Origin: Chitinophagales bacterium
GTDB taxonomy: Bacteria > Bacteroidota > Bacteroidia > Chitinophagales > CAIODY01
Length of the DNA: 38,479 nucleotides
Assembly (NCBI GenBank): GCA_947449695.1
Contig: CANFST010000026.1
Location: 1-38,479 of the forward strand
Reading direction: 5' to 3'
Part shown: positions 17,743 to 26,924 of the stretch, in pieces
How the letters are laid out: each line of letters starts with the position of its first letter
Position numbering within the stretch: position 1 is the first letter of the stretch
Notes under the pieces: generated by a model
Told to the model about the DNA's origin: nothing
The model's database searches: none
What the model saw: only the letters and a program-made list of their open reading frames with translations
Translations under genes and position numbers: made by a program

Positions 17743-18258
17743 ATGAAACCGCTACCAAACGAGTTTGCAGCCTACTATCAAAAATATATTGATGAAGTAG
17801 AAACGGTTGATTTGCTGATGGAATTGAAGAAAAGCAAATTAAAATTTCAAACCGAATTTTTTAAGTTGGATGATGCCATTGCCAACTATCAATATGCGCC
17901 CGAAAAGTGGACGGTGAAAGAATTGTTGTTGCACATTATTGATTGCGAACGCATTTATGCTTATCGGGCTTTGTGTTTTGCACGAGGTGAACAACAAGCT
18001 TTACTAGGTTTTGATGAAAATGATTTTGCCAAAAATTGCAACGCTGATAAACGTACTTTGCAAAGTATTTTGGAAGAATATTTATCGGTGCGGCAAGCCA
18101 CCATTGTGCTTTTCGAGCATTTTGAAAAAAAGGATTTGTTGCGAATTGGCAAAGCAAACAATCATGATGTTTCGGTTCGTGCCATCGGATTTATTTTGGT
18201 TGGGCATCAACAACATCATTTAAAAGTGTTGGAAGAAAGATATTTGCATCGTTTATAA
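17743..18258 (+). CDS. DinB-like metal-dependent protein (DinB_2/YfiT fold)
   Basis: Four-helix-bundle protein of the DinB superfamily, a fold that includes metal-dependent thiol transferases and hydrolases. The three expected histidine ligands are present: H64 (LLLHIIDCERIY) and the GHQQHHL pair (H155, with H158 or H159). WTVKELLLHIIDCE is characteristic of the DinB_2 subfamily. At 171 residues it is full length. The exact reaction is unknown for most members. It lies between lutB and scpA, 31 nt before the latter. Confidence 0.82.
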   Translation: MKPLPNEFAAYYQKYIDEVETVDLLMELKKSKLKFQTEFFKLDDAIANYQYAPEKWTVKELLLHIIDCERIYAYRALCFARGEQQALLGFDENDFAKNCNADKRTLQSILEEYLSVRQATIVLFEHFEKKDLLRIGKANNHDVSVRAIGFILVGHQQHHLKVLEERYLHRL

Positions 18259-18274
18259 ATTTCCGCAAAACCAC

Positions 18275-18282
18275 TATCTTAG
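18275..18282 (+). promoter_or_regulatory. Weak -7-like element just before scpA (TATCTTAG)
   Basis: One mismatch from TAnnTTTG and only 7 nt before the GTG start of scpA. If used, the mRNA would be leaderless or nearly so. Evidence is limited to the motif and its placement. Confidence 0.25.
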
Positions 18283-18289
18283 CACCCTT

Positions 18290-19057
18290 GTGGCAAATAC
18301 TTACGAAATAAAATTACCGCAGTTTGAAGGTCCGTTCGACTTGTTGCTTTTTTTTATAGAAAGAGACGAGTTGGATGTTCAGGATATTCCTATCACTAAA
18401 TTGTCGAAAGATTTTTTGGATTATATCCATCAAATGGGTGAAATGAATATCGAATTGGCAAGCGAATTTATTTTGTTTGCTGCCACTTTGATGAAGATAA
18501 AAGCAAAAATGCTCTTGCCCCGAAAAGACAAAGATGAGTTTGGAAACGACATTGATCCACGAACCGAATTGGTTCAAAAACTGCTTGAATACAAACGTTT
18601 CAAAGAAACATTGCCAGAATTGCATTCGTTAGAAGAACATCGCTTGCGACAAATAAAACGTGGTAATTTAACTGCGGAATTGGCTCAAATTGCTGAGTTG
18701 CACAATACTGAACATGAAATTCATTCGCTTACTTTGTTCAAATTGTTAAAATCGTTTGATAAGGTAATTCAGCGATTCAATGCACAAGCAACTCCAGTTC
18801 AACACACCGTTGTTCGTTACAATTATAGCCTTGAAGATTCTAAAGTTTATCTGCAAACGCTCACTCGGCATCATAAAGAAACGCCGTTTGAAAAAATGTT
18901 TGAAATCTGCCAAGATAGAATTCATGCTGTTTTCATTTTCTTGGCTATGTTAGAATTGGTACAATTAAGAATCCTGAACTTGAAGATTGGCGTAGGTTTC
19001 AACAGTTTTTATATTTCGTCCAACCAAAGCTTTTTGGGTGAAGCAACTGAATCATAA
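18290..19057 (+). CDS. scpA: Segregation and condensation protein ScpA
   Basis: Kleisin subunit of the SMC-ScpAB condensin that organises and segregates the chromosome. The N-terminal LPQFEGPFDLLLFFIERDEL (about residues 9-28) is the defining ScpA signature, followed by VQDIPITKLSKDFLDYI and ATLMKIKAKMLLPRK. The C-terminal winged-helix part ends around residue 240. The start is GTG (18290); no ATG precedes the conserved N-terminus. Its last 6 nt overlap the end of the convergent trmN6. scpB is not in the window. Confidence 0.95.
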   Translation: MANTYEIKLPQFEGPFDLLLFFIERDELDVQDIPITKLSKDFLDYIHQMGEMNIELASEFILFAATLMKIKAKMLLPRKDKDEFGNDIDPRTELVQKLLEYKRFKETLPELHSLEEHRLRQIKRGNLTAELAQIAELHNTEHEIHSLTLFKLLKSFDKVIQRFNAQATPVQHTVVRYNYSLEDSKVYLQTLTRHHKETPFEKMFEICQDRIHAVFIFLAMLELVQLRILNLKIGVGFNSFYISSNQSFLGEATES

Positions 19058-19753
19058 TTTCAGATAAAACGGCTGCATCAGTTTTTTAAACGCTATAGAA
19101 TATTCTCCATTTTTATTTTTTAAAATCAATTCTTCTCCCACAATTTTTTTACTAATTTTTTTTTGTAAAACGTAAACACACCGTTTGGCAACGCTTTCGG
19201 GCTTATCGTGCAGATAAATTATTTGGGAACAATGTTGAATGATTTCCTGTTTTCGGCGAATTGGTAATACTAAATAAATTAGTCCATTTTCGTTGAGTAA
19301 CTCAAATGAACAATCAATTAATTCTTTCAAACTCAATTCTGTGCTGTGTTTGGCTGTGTTCACATTTTTATTCGGCGATAATAAATCATTTTCAAAAAAT
19401 GGCGGATTAGAAATGATTAAGTCAAATTTTTTATTCGGATTTTCTTTTGCAAAATTTTGAATGCTGCTAAAATGCGATTGCAATCTATCTTTCCATGGGC
19501 TTGCTGAAAAATTTTCTAGTGTTTGTTGAAAAGCTTTTTCTTCAATTTCCACTGCATCAATTTTTGCTGATGAAAATTTTTGCGCCATCATCAATGATAG
19601 TACTCCAGTGCCACTGCCAATGTCTAAAATATTTTCTAGCAGTAAATTTTCATCCACTAATGCACCTAGTAAACAAGCATCTGTACTCACTTTCATGGCA
19701 CATTTTTTTTGATGAACAATAAATTGTTTAAACTGAAAAAAGGAGTTTGACAT
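19052..19753 (-). CDS. trmN6: tRNA1(Val) adenine-37 N6-methyltransferase (TrmN6/YfiC family)
   Basis: Class I methyltransferase that in E. coli makes m6A37 in tRNA1(Val). The opening FFQFKQFIVHQKKCAMKVSTDACLLG is split by the family's conserved K-T/STDA-LLG element. The SAM loop is DIGSGTGVLSL (44-54), and the catalytic NPPF for adenine N6 methylation is at 116-119 (SNPPFFENDL). The 233-residue length is normal. It is encoded 17 nt downstream of birA on the same strand, so probably cotranscribed. The tRNA specificity is inferred from the family. Confidence 0.92.
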   Translation of the reverse strand: MSNSFFQFKQFIVHQKKCAMKVSTDACLLGALVDENLLLENILDIGSGTGVLSLMMAQKFSSAKIDAVEIEEKAFQQTLENFSASPWKDRLQSHFSSIQNFAKENPNKKFDLIISNPPFFENDLLSPNKNVNTAKHSTELSLKELIDCSFELLNENGLIYLVLPIRRKQEIIQHCSQIIYLHDKPESVAKRCVYVLQKKISKKIVGEELILKNKNGEYSIAFKKLMQPFYLKL

Positions 19754-19770
19754 TTACTTCTTAATTAAAA

Positions 19771-20529
19771 TTATTCTTGAATCAGGTACTCGATTTCTTT
19801 ATTCATGAAGGTTTTGAATTCGCCTTCAATCAATACTATTAATTTTCCTTTATGATTAACTCCTACAATTGTTCCCCCTACTTTTTCAAAATTTACTTTA
19901 AAAAAATGTGGTTCGTTTAAACGGTAAAGATGTTTCATGTAAAAATCGGTTAACGCCTGAAACCTTTTCCCAATCAACATTTCATAACAAATATGCAAAT
20001 GATTAAGTAGTTTAATCACCATAACATTCACTACAAATTCTTGGTTGGTAATTAACTTGATAGATGTACATTTTTGTTTCAACAATTCACCAAAATTTTC
20101 TTGATTTACATTTAAACCGATGCCAATAATTGCATGTTTGATATGGCTTCCCATAACTGCATTTTCAATCAAAATACCTGCAATTTTTTTGTCGCCAACA
20201 TAAATATCATTGGGCCATTTTATTTTAGCCGCAATTGAAAATTCGGCTTGCAAAAAATTCAGAATGGCTTTTGTTACCACTTTATTAAGAAAAAAAATCT
20301 CATCGGGTTTCAGAAAAACCGGGTAAACAATACGACTCATCAAAATGTTTTTGCCAGCATCACTTACCCAATTATTTTGGTGTTGACCTTTTCCTTTGGT
20401 CTGAAAGGCAGCCACAATGGCAGTTTCATCGGCAGGATTATCTTTTAAAATGCTGTTGGCATAAAGGTTGGTACTTTCGGTTTCATTCAACCAAATAATT
20501 TTATGGTTAGGTAAAGTTTGGTTGAACAT
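19771..20529 (-). CDS. birA: Biotin-[acetyl-CoA-carboxylase] ligase (single-domain BirA)
   Basis: Attaches biotin to the carboxyl carrier protein of acetyl-CoA carboxylase and related enzymes. The ATP/biotin loop appears as GKGQHQNNW (46-54), close to the canonical GRGxxGxxW but with Lys and Gln-His replacements usual in Bacteroidota. The catalytic region KWPNDIYVGDKKIAGILIE is at 104-122. A small C-terminal beta domain follows. There is no N-terminal helix-turn-helix, so it should not act as the biotin-operon repressor. It is divergent from rsfS across an 82-nt gap that must hold both promoters; no clean motif was identified there. Confidence 0.95.
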   Translation of the reverse strand: MFNQTLPNHKIIWLNETESTNLYANSILKDNPADETAIVAAFQTKGKGQHQNNWVSDAGKNILMSRIVYPVFLKPDEIFFLNKVVTKAILNFLQAEFSIAAKIKWPNDIYVGDKKIAGILIENAVMGSHIKHAIIGIGLNVNQENFGELLKQKCTSIKLITNQEFVVNVMVIKLLNHLHICYEMLIGKRFQALTDFYMKHLYRLNEPHFFKVNFEKVGGTIVGVNHKGKLIVLIEGEFKTFMNKEIEYLIQE

Positions 20530-20611
20530 AAAGTTGTTGCTGTAGATTAATTTTCCTTAATTTTACGGGCTAAATTTATTTTAAAATTTTCACTCTCAAA
20601 TAAAAAATTAC

Positions 20612-21094
20612 TTGGCTAAGATATCTTCCACTAAAAAATCTGCTGTAAAAAAAGCAGCCCCGAAAAAAGTTGCCACCAAAAAATCAGCAGCAAAAAAATC
20701 AACTTCACAGGCTTCAAAAATTAAAAAAGCGAAACAAACTTCAACAAAAAATGTTGAGTTGCTGCACGATACAATCATTGAAGCTATTCGAGATAGAAAA
20801 GCAAACAATATTGTCAGCCTTAATTTATCTAACATTGAAGATGCAGTAGCAAACTATTTCATCATTTGCTCAGGTGATGTAAATACGCATATCAAATCAA
20901 TTGCTGATAATGCCGAAGAAGATGTGAGAAAAAAAATCGGGGAAAAGCCTTGGCATGCCGAGGGTTTTGAAAATTTGGAATGGGTGATTGTAGATTATGT
21001 GAATGTGGTGTTGCATATTTTCAAAAAAGATATTCGCGATTTTTATCGCTTAGAAGAATTGTGGAGTGATGCTGAAAAAAAAGTGTTTGACTAA
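20612..21094 (+). CDS. rsfS: Ribosome silencing factor RsfS with Lys/Ala-rich N-terminal extension
   Basis: Binds ribosomal protein L14 (uL14) and blocks subunit joining when nutrients run low. The RsfS core begins near residue 49 (LLHDTIIEAIRDRKANNIV) and contains YFIICSGDVNTHIKSIAD, KPWHAEGFENLEWVIVDYVN and VVLHIFKKDIRDFYRLEELW, all diagnostic. Ahead of it is a roughly 45-residue, highly basic low-complexity segment built from KKSA, KKAAPKK, KKSAAKK units, resembling histone H1-like tails. The start is TTG at 20612; there is no ATG before the core, so the extension or part of it depends on this non-ATG start. It is followed by ftsH 56 nt later. Confidence 0.92.
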   Translation: MAKISSTKKSAVKKAAPKKVATKKSAAKKSTSQASKIKKAKQTSTKNVELLHDTIIEAIRDRKANNIVSLNLSNIEDAVANYFIICSGDVNTHIKSIADNAEEDVRKKIGEKPWHAEGFENLEWVIVDYVNVVLHIFKKDIRDFYRLEELWSDAEKKVFD

Positions 21095-21150
21095 ACATTT
21101 TTACAAAAATGTTTCATAAAATTTAATTAAGAAATTCAATAAAAATAAAA

Positions 21151-23271
21151 ATGGAAAACGAGGGAAAGGTTGAGCAAAATAACAATCAAGAACAAAATAC
21201 TGATAATAAACAGATTGCTAACAATCAATTAAAACAGCCTGCCAATAATGCTTCGCAAGAAAATGACCCATTGGGAAAAAAACCAAAAGGTGGTTTTAAA
21301 TTCAATATTTATTGGGTGTATGGCATTTTGATTTTAGGATTGATTGCTTTGGAAATTACTGGCTCGAAAAGTTCATCGAAAGATATTGAGATGAGTTATT
21401 TTTTCAGCAAGCTATTGCCAACACATGATGTAGAAAGAATCGTGATTGTTAATAAAGAAGACGCTGAAATTTACATTAAGAAAGATTCTTTGAAAAAGGC
21501 TGCCTATAAGGATTTGACGCATACGCAATTTGGCACTGAAAATAATGGTCCGCATTTTCACTTCAATATTGGTACGCCTGAAGTATTCAGCAAACAGCTT
21601 GACGAAGCGATGAAAACTTGGAATGAATCAGATAAAATTCAACTGGATTTTACTAACAAAACAAGTTGGATGGAAAATATTTTCAGCATTCTTCCCATTA
21701 TTTTTATCATGATATTTTTATTCATGATGTTCTTCCGTGGTAGAGGTGGAATTGGCGGTGGTGGCGGTGGTCCAGCTAGTATATTTAATATTGGAAGAAG
21801 TAAAGCTACTTTATTTGATAAGGATGAAAAAATAAAAATCACGTTTGATGATGTGGCTGGATTGGATGAAGCAAAAGAAGAAGTAAAAGAAATTGTTGAC
21901 TTTTTAAAGAACCCCAAAAAATACACCAAGCTTGGCGGTAAAATTCCGAAAGGTGCTTTATTGATTGGCCCTCCGGGAACTGGTAAAACATTGTTGGCTA
22001 AGGCAGTTGCAGGCGAAGCCCAAGTTCCGTTTTTCTCTATTAGTGGTTCTGATTTTGTTGAAATGTTTGTAGGTGTTGGTGCATCACGTGTTCGTGATTT
22101 ATTCCGTCAAGCAAAAGAAAAATCACCTTGTATTATTTTCATTGATGAAATTGATGCTATTGGAAGAGCTCGAGGAAAGGGCATGGTTCAAAATAATGAT
22201 GAACGTGAAAATACTTTGAACCAATTGTTGGTTGAAATGGATGGATTTGGAACTGACGTAGCGGTAATTTTATTAGCAGCTACAAATCGCCCAGATGTGT
22301 TGGATTCTGCATTGATGCGCCCTGGTAGATTTGACAGACAAATTAGTGTTGATAAACCTGATGTAAAAGGACGTGAAGCAATTTTCAAAGTTCATTTAAA
22401 AGGTAAGCAACTTTCTGAAGAAATTGATGCTAAAAGATTGGCTCAACAAACGCCAGGTTTTGCTGGTGCTGAAATTGCCAACGTGTGTAATGAAGCTGCT
22501 TTAATTGCTGCCAGAAAAAATAAGGAAACGATTGATATGAAAGATTTTCAAGACGCCATTGATAGAACAATTGGTGGGTTGGAAAAGAAAAATAAAATCA
22601 TTTCACCTGATGAAAAACGCATTGTTGCTTATCACGAAGCTGGCCATGCCGTTTGTGGTTGGTTTTTAGAACATGCTGACCCATTGGTGAAAGTTACAAT
22701 TGTTCCTCGAGGTGTGGCAGCTCTGGGCTATGCACAATATTTACCGAAAGAGCAATATCTATACACAATTGAGCAATTGACTGATACTATGTGTATGTCA
22801 TTAGGTGGCAGAGCTGCTGAGGAAATCGTATTCGGCAAAATCAGCACAGGTGCACAAAGTGATTTGCAACATATCACCAAATTGGCTTACAGCATGGTTA
22901 CCAATTATGGAATGAACAGCAGAGTTGGAAATATTTCTTTTTACGACCCGAATAATGAGTATGGTTTCCAAAAACCTTATTCAGAGCATACTGCACAGAT
23001 GATTGATGAAGAAGTTCGCAAAATGATTGACGAAGCTTTTCAGTCAACCAAAAGATTATTGACTGAAAAACGAGAACAATTAGAAACCATTGCACAAGAA
23101 TTATTGAGCAAAGAAGTTTTGTTTCAAGCAGATTTGGAACGCTTGATTGGCAAACGACCATATGAAGTGAAGCATGCATTGCAATTGGAAGAAGATGAAG
23201 CAAGAGAGAAAGCAAAAATGGCTGAAAATTCATCAATACCAACTTCAGAAATAATTCCACCAGTGGCTTAA
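21151..23271 (+). CDS. ftsH: ATP-dependent zinc metalloprotease FtsH
   Basis: Membrane-bound AAA+ protease that degrades misfolded membrane and short-lived regulatory proteins. In order: a Gln/Asn-rich cytoplasmic N-terminus, membrane segment 1 (about 52-70), extracytoplasmic domain, membrane segment 2 (about 176-195) with a glycine-rich linker, Walker A GPPGTGKT (273-280), Walker B IIFIDEID (328-335), second region of homology [20 protein letters not shown], and the zinc site HEAGH (495-499). The third ligand is the Asp in the GAQSDLQ region. The 706-residue length is slightly above average because of the N- and C-terminal tails. It is probably cotranscribed with rsfS. Confidence 0.98.
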   Translation: MENEGKVEQNNNQEQNTDNKQIANNQLKQPANNASQENDPLGKKPKGGFKFNIYWVYGILILGLIALEITGSKSSSKDIEMSYFFSKLLPTHDVERIVIVNKEDAEIYIKKDSLKKAAYKDLTHTQFGTENNGPHFHFNIGTPEVFSKQLDEAMKTWNESDKIQLDFTNKTSWMENIFSILPIIFIMIFLFMMFFRGRGGIGGGGGGPASIFNIGRSKATLFDKDEKIKITFDDVAGLDEAKEEVKEIVDFLKNPKKYTKLGGKIPKGALLIGPPGTGKTLLAKAVAGEAQVPFFSISGSDFVEMFVGVGASRVRDLFRQAKEKSPCIIFIDEIDAIGRARGKGMVQNNDERENTLNQLLVEMDGFGTDVAVILLAATNRPDVLDSALMRPGRFDRQISVDKPDVKGREAIFKVHLKGKQLSEEIDAKRLAQQTPGFAGAEIANVCNEAALIAARKNKETIDMKDFQDAIDRTIGGLEKKNKIISPDEKRIVAYHEAGHAVCGWFLEHADPLVKVTIVPRGVAALGYAQYLPKEQYLYTIEQLTDTMCMSLGGRAAEEIVFGKISTGAQSDLQHITKLAYSMVTNYGMNSRVGNISFYDPNNEYGFQKPYSEHTAQMIDEEVRKMIDEAFQSTKRLLTEKREQLETIAQELLSKEVLFQADLERLIGKRPYEVKHALQLEEDEAREKAKMAENSSIPTSEIIPPVA

Positions 23272-23299
23272 TTTATTTTTTGTGAATTGAAGAAATGTT

Positions 23300-23929
23300 A
23301 TGCAATTAGTTCAGTTAGAAAATGTTTTATCTAAACATATTCCTGCAAAATCAAGCCCATACTTGGCTTCATTGATTGCTCATTACAAAGTTCATCTGAC
23401 AATTAAATGGAACAGGCAAAGTAAATTTGGCGATTATCGTGTTCCACGAAAAGGTGAACAACATCGAATTACTATTAATAATGCGCTGAATAAATATGCA
23501 TTTTTGATTACGCTGGTTCATGAATTGGCACATCTTACCACATTTTTAAAATACGGATTTAAAGTAGCTGACCATGGGGCAGAATGGAAACAAGAGTTTA
23601 AAATGTTGATGCAGCCATTATTACACGATGCTGAAATTTTTCCTGCCGATGTTCAACGTGCTATGATTTTATACATGAATAATCCGAAAGCAAGTAGTTG
23701 TAGCGATGTACATTTGATGAAAACATTAAATCAACACAACGTTGTTCCATCAAAGCATGTGTGTGATTTGGCTTTGGGAACTCATTTTGTACTGCACAAC
23801 AATTCTAAAATTTTCAGATTGGATAAAAAATTGCGAACAAATTTTTTGTGTAAAGAAATCCAATCGGGATTGAATTATCGTATAAGTTCTATTGCCGAAG
23901 TAAAACAAGTGGTTGAAATAACATCATGA
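23300..23929 (+). CDS. SprT-like zinc metalloprotein
   Basis: SprT/SprT-like domain protein, a family related to the DNA-protein crosslink protease Spartan; bacterial roles are poorly known. The zinc motif is HELAH at 74-78, with H92 in the following DHGAEWKQEF segment as likely third ligand. The early IKWNRQSKFGDYRVP and HRITINNALN stretches fit the SprT fold. The C-terminal half (about 110-209) lacks an evident CxxC zinc ribbon, although it has scattered cysteines. It starts 28 nt after ftsH and is likely in the same transcript. Confidence 0.85.
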   Translation: MQLVQLENVLSKHIPAKSSPYLASLIAHYKVHLTIKWNRQSKFGDYRVPRKGEQHRITINNALNKYAFLITLVHELAHLTTFLKYGFKVADHGAEWKQEFKMLMQPLLHDAEIFPADVQRAMILYMNNPKASSCSDVHLMKTLNQHNVVPSKHVCDLALGTHFVLHNNSKIFRLDKKLRTNFLCKEIQSGLNYRISSIAEVKQVVEITS

Positions 23930-24003
23930 ACTTTATGATGCAACCTTTTGTTCTAAAATCACGTCTATTTGTTTCTAAACATTTTTAAAGTTAGATTTAC
24001 ACA

Positions 24004-24906
24004 ATGAAAAAAATAATTACTCTTGCTTTATTGTTCGTTTTCGGAATTTTTTTTTCCGAAAAAACGATTGCACAAACAAACTTTACCAACAGGGTTGTGT
24101 TTAATTTTCAGCCAGGCGATATTATTCAACAAGAATATGATGAACAAAGCTACAGCCCTGATAGTGCTGGAATTACCTCATATATTGAAGATTCATTTAT
24201 CAATAAAACCTACTTATCAGGGAATACTGCTGTTCAATATGTCTTTAATAGAAAATTTGTAAAAACTATAACACCAGCACCAGTTGGTTTTTTAGCATCA
24301 ATGATTGAAAAATTAGATACTATAGTTTACAATAATTTAGACAGTTTGCCAACAACTAATCTTGGTAGATCACTTTGTAATCAAGTAGTTTCATCTACTT
24401 CAATTTCTGCTGACCCATCTCAATGCAACGATTCGGTTTGGACTCAAATTTATGGTCAACCTTATATTTGTGGGCAGAATTATGTGTGCTATACCCAAAT
24501 TTTATTTTATATGGGATTGGGTGGTCCTTATTATAATTCAACATCTGCTGTAACGAATGTAGACAAACATCTGAATATCATTTTTTACAAAAAAGGCAAT
24601 AAAACTTGTGGGCAGCGTCTTACTCTTTGGAAATATACTGGTGTTAATGATTTGGAGGGTGCAGCTTCTTCTGGAATTAAAATTTATCCAAATCCTTCCA
24701 ATGGCAATTTTACTATTGAAAAGTTATCGAATGATGCAACAGACTTTTCTTTATATAATTTAGTTGGGCAAAAGATTTTAACTCAACAATTGAATGCGCA
24801 AAAAACTCTTGTAGCAAATTCTAATCTTATCAAAGGTGTTTATTTGTATAGTATAAATACTCTTTCAAATACGAATCAAAAGTGGGGAAAATTGATTGTT
24901 GAATAA
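24004..24906 (+). CDS. Secreted T9SS protein of unknown function
   Basis: Exported protein with signal peptide MKKIITLALLFVFGIFFSEK...AQ (cleavage near residue 23). The central region (about 24-215) matches no family I recognise; it has several cysteines (for example in QPYICGQNYVCYTQ) that could form disulphides. Residues from about 225 form a T9SS sorting domain: IKIYPNPSNGNFTIE, then LYNLVGQKIL and GVYLYSIN, ending KWGKLIVE. It stands alone between the SprT-like and YceI genes. About 160 nt downstream are AT-rich with only a promoter candidate. Confidence 0.8.
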   Translation: MKKIITLALLFVFGIFFSEKTIAQTNFTNRVVFNFQPGDIIQQEYDEQSYSPDSAGITSYIEDSFINKTYLSGNTAVQYVFNRKFVKTITPAPVGFLASMIEKLDTIVYNNLDSLPTTNLGRSLCNQVVSSTSISADPSQCNDSVWTQIYGQPYICGQNYVCYTQILFYMGLGGPYYNSTSAVTNVDKHLNIIFYKKGNKTCGQRLTLWKYTGVNDLEGAASSGIKIYPNPSNGNFTIEKLSNDATDFSLYNLVGQKILTQQLNAQKTLVANSNLIKGVYLYSINTLSNTNQKWGKLIVE

Positions 24907-25025
24907 ACACTTATAGTTTTTTTCAATTAATCTAATTTATCCTTTTTCCAATTCGATTTTATTTTTTGAAAAAAAACATTGAAAATCTAGTATGTGTTTG
25001 AACATTATTTTAAATGAAGTGTTTA

Positions 25026-25033
25026 CCTTTGTA
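25026..25033 (+). promoter_or_regulatory. Candidate -7 promoter element for yceI (TACCTTTG)
   Basis: Matches TAnnTTTG and sits 37 nt before the YceI-family start codon. A TTTG at 24997-25000 is 25 nt upstream, longer than the usual 19-21 nt spacing. Confidence 0.45.
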
Positions 25034-25070
25034 ACACATATTTATAATTAAAATAAAACAAAACAAAATT

Positions 25071-25655
25071 ATGCAAAAAAATTTAGCCATTGTAGCAGCT
25101 TTATTTGCTACCACATTGTTATTTTCGTTCAAATCAATTGAACCAAACACCTGGTCACTTGACCATTCTCATTGTAATCTTCGTTTCTCAATTTCGCATT
25201 TAATGGTTGATGATATTGAAGGTGGTTTTTCGAAATTCGACTCAAAAATTACGGCTTCAAAAGAAGATTTATCTGATGCTGTAATTACCATGAATGCAGA
25301 GTCAGCTAGTATTTTTTCATATGATGAAAAAAGAGACGCACATTTAAAAACGGCAGATTTTTTCGAAGTGGAAAAATATCCAAGCATTACTTTTAAAAGT
25401 ACATCGGTTAAAAAAGTAGGTGAAAATAAATATGTAATTACAGGTGATTTGAATTTGCATGGTGTTACCAAATCTATCACTTTAGATGGTGTAATTAAAT
25501 CAGGTAAAAATCCGATGAGCCAAAAAGATATTTATGGTGCAAAAATCACTGGTACAATTAAACGCAGCGATTTTGGTATAGCTCCCAAAATGCCTTCAAT
25601 GATGATCAGCGATGAAGTGGCTATTGTAGCTAATGCTGAATACGATAAAAATTAA
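25071..25655 (+). CDS. YceI-family periplasmic lipid-binding protein
   Basis: Lipocalin-like beta-barrel protein of the YceI family, thought to bind isoprenoid or other amphiphilic molecules in the periplasm. A signal peptide covers about residues 1-22 (MQKNLAIVAALFATTLLFSF). The family start is seen as WSLDHSHCNLRFSISHLMVDD, followed by GGFSKFDSKI, SIFSYDEKRDAHLKTADFFE, KYPSITFKST and the late GDLNLHGVTKSI. The 194-residue length is standard. It has its own promoter candidate and terminator, so is probably monocistronic. Confidence 0.95.
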   Translation: MQKNLAIVAALFATTLLFSFKSIEPNTWSLDHSHCNLRFSISHLMVDDIEGGFSKFDSKITASKEDLSDAVITMNAESASIFSYDEKRDAHLKTADFFEVEKYPSITFKSTSVKKVGENKYVITGDLNLHGVTKSITLDGVIKSGKNPMSQKDIYGAKITGTIKRSDFGIAPKMPSMMISDEVAIVANAEYDKN

Positions 25656-25678
25656 ATTATTTTCTGTTTTACATATTT

Positions 25679-25709
25679 AAAAAAGGCATCATTTTTTGAT
25701 GCCTTTTTT
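25679..25709 (+). terminator. Intrinsic terminator after yceI
   Basis: A 13-bp stem (arms 25679-25691 and 25697-25709, core AGGCATCA/TGATGCCT) with a 5-nt T loop and a T-rich 3' arm lies 24 nt past the stop codon. The A-rich 5' arm could let it work on the other strand too. Confidence 0.92.
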
Positions 25710-25819
25710 ATTTTTAGAATTTCTATAATAAATCTGTCAATAACTTTTTTAGTACTTCAATGTTAATTTGTTTAATTTTCGGGGAACATTTTTTGAAACC
25801 ACTTAAACAAATTTTTTTT

Positions 25820-26296
25820 ATGAATTGCTTAACACATTATTGGTGGCAAATTTTAGTAGCCACAGTCTCTTATTTTATGATTGGCGCCATTTGGTTTAAT
25901 CCAAAAGTATTTGGAACACTATGGCAAAAAAGTCATAATATGCCCGAAATGACTGATGAAAATAGAAGGGCAGCGCAAAAAATGTTGCCAATGGCTATGG
26001 CGAAGTCATTTGTTGGTGCATTGTTAATCTGTATTTCATTGTGTTATGTGCTTTGCGTCACTTGCGGTTGTTGCATACATTGCACCACCCCAGATATGTG
26101 TATGCCAATATTGATGCATACTGTCAAAGTAGCTTTGCTATTAAGCATAGGCACATCTGGTGGATCAATTATGATGGGTTATGTTTATCAAATGAAACCT
26201 ACATCAGCTTATTTAGTTGATATTGGCTATCATGTTGTTTCAACTACAATAGCTGCTATTGTACTTCATTTATTAATGTGTCATTTAGCAGGATGA
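25820..26296 (+). CDS. DUF1761 membrane protein with a cysteine-rich loop
   Basis: Small integral membrane protein of the DUF1761 family, function unknown. Start ATG 25820 (MNCLTHYWWQILVATVSYFM) puts the first membrane helix near the N-terminus; an upstream extension of the frame is unlikely. Family features are AIWFNPKVFGTLWQ after helix 1 and the C-terminal DIGYHVVSTTIAAIVLHLL. Four membrane helices are expected. Unusual is a cluster of eight cysteines between residues 71 and 94 (C71, C75, C79, C82, C84, C85, C88, C94), partly within the second hydrophobic segment; I do not know this as a family trait. It is flanked by two terminators, so transcribed alone. Confidence 0.8.
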   Translation: MNCLTHYWWQILVATVSYFMIGAIWFNPKVFGTLWQKSHNMPEMTDENRRAAQKMLPMAMAKSFVGALLICISLCYVLCVTCGCCIHCTTPDMCMPILMHTVKVALLLSIGTSGGSIMMGYVYQMKPTSAYLVDIGYHVVSTTIAAIVLHLLMCHLAG

Positions 26297-26317
26297 AATA
26301 TGATGGTTTGAATACAC

Positions 26318-26350
26318 AAAAAGCCTCGATAAAAATTTCGAGGCTTTTTT
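26318..26350 (+). terminator. Intrinsic terminator after the DUF1761 gene
   Basis: A perfect 12-bp stem (AAAAAGCCTCGA, with its complement at 26338-26349), 8-nt loop and T run. It ends about 50 nt before the next start codon. Confidence 0.92.
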
Positions 26351-26396
26351 GTTTTGCTAAAGTGAGTTAATATTGCAATTGCTAAAAAATAAAATA

Positions 26397-26837
26397 GTGG
26401 CTCGATTAAAACTGCAAGTAACTTGTAATAAAATTTTTACTACAAAAATTATTGTTCGTATAACTGATTTAAATTATGGTGGCCATTTAGGCAACGATGC
26501 CATGTTGTCATTAGTGCATGATGCACGAGTTCAGTTTTTTAAGAGTATGGGAGCAAGCGAAATAGATTTTTTTGGCAAGGCAGTTATTATGAGCGATTTG
26601 GCTGTGCAATTTAAGAATGAAGGCTTTGCAGGTGATGAATTAATTTTTGAAATAGGTGTACATGATATTGCCGAACGCAGTTTTGATATTTGGTATCATA
26701 TTTTTAAAATTATCAATGATGAGAAGAAGGAAGTAGCTATTGTAAAAACGGGAATGATGTGTTTTGACTATGCGCTCAGAAAAACGACTGCTGTTCCAAT
26801 TTTTTTTAAACACAAAATAGACTTAAATCAGGTATAA
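26397..26837 (+). CDS. Hotdog-fold acyl-CoA thioesterase (4HBT family)
   Basis: Single hotdog domain of the 4-hydroxybenzoyl-CoA thioesterase family, hydrolysing acyl-CoA or acyl-ACP thioesters. The diagnostic helix region is RITDLNYGGHLGNDAMLSLV followed by HDARVQFFKSMG, equivalent to the D/N-x-GHV-N region of YbgC/FcbC enzymes, though the usual catalytic Asp position reads as part of TDLNYGGHLGND. The start is uncertain: GTG at 26397 gives (M)ARLKLQV, which best fits this subfamily; a TTG 24 nt upstream is possible. At 146 residues it is a standard length. It is close upstream of pckA but has no known link to it. Confidence 0.82.
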   Translation: MARLKLQVTCNKIFTTKIIVRITDLNYGGHLGNDAMLSLVHDARVQFFKSMGASEIDFFGKAVIMSDLAVQFKNEGFAGDELIFEIGVHDIAERSFDIWYHIFKIINDEKKEVAIVKTGMMCFDYALRKTTAVPIFFKHKIDLNQV

Positions 26838-26889
26838 AGTTTTTATTACAGAAATTTTATTTTTTGAATCAATCAATTCAAAAATCCTT

Positions 26890-26897
26890 TACTTTTG
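26890..26897 (+). promoter_or_regulatory. Candidate -7 promoter element for pckA (TACTTTTG)
   Basis: Exact TAnnTTTG match, 27 nt before the pckA ATG. A TTTG at 26863-26866 is 23 nt upstream, slightly long for the -33 box. Confidence 0.5.
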
Positions 26898-26924
26898 TGG
26901 CTCAAATCAATCAACTTTAATCGT

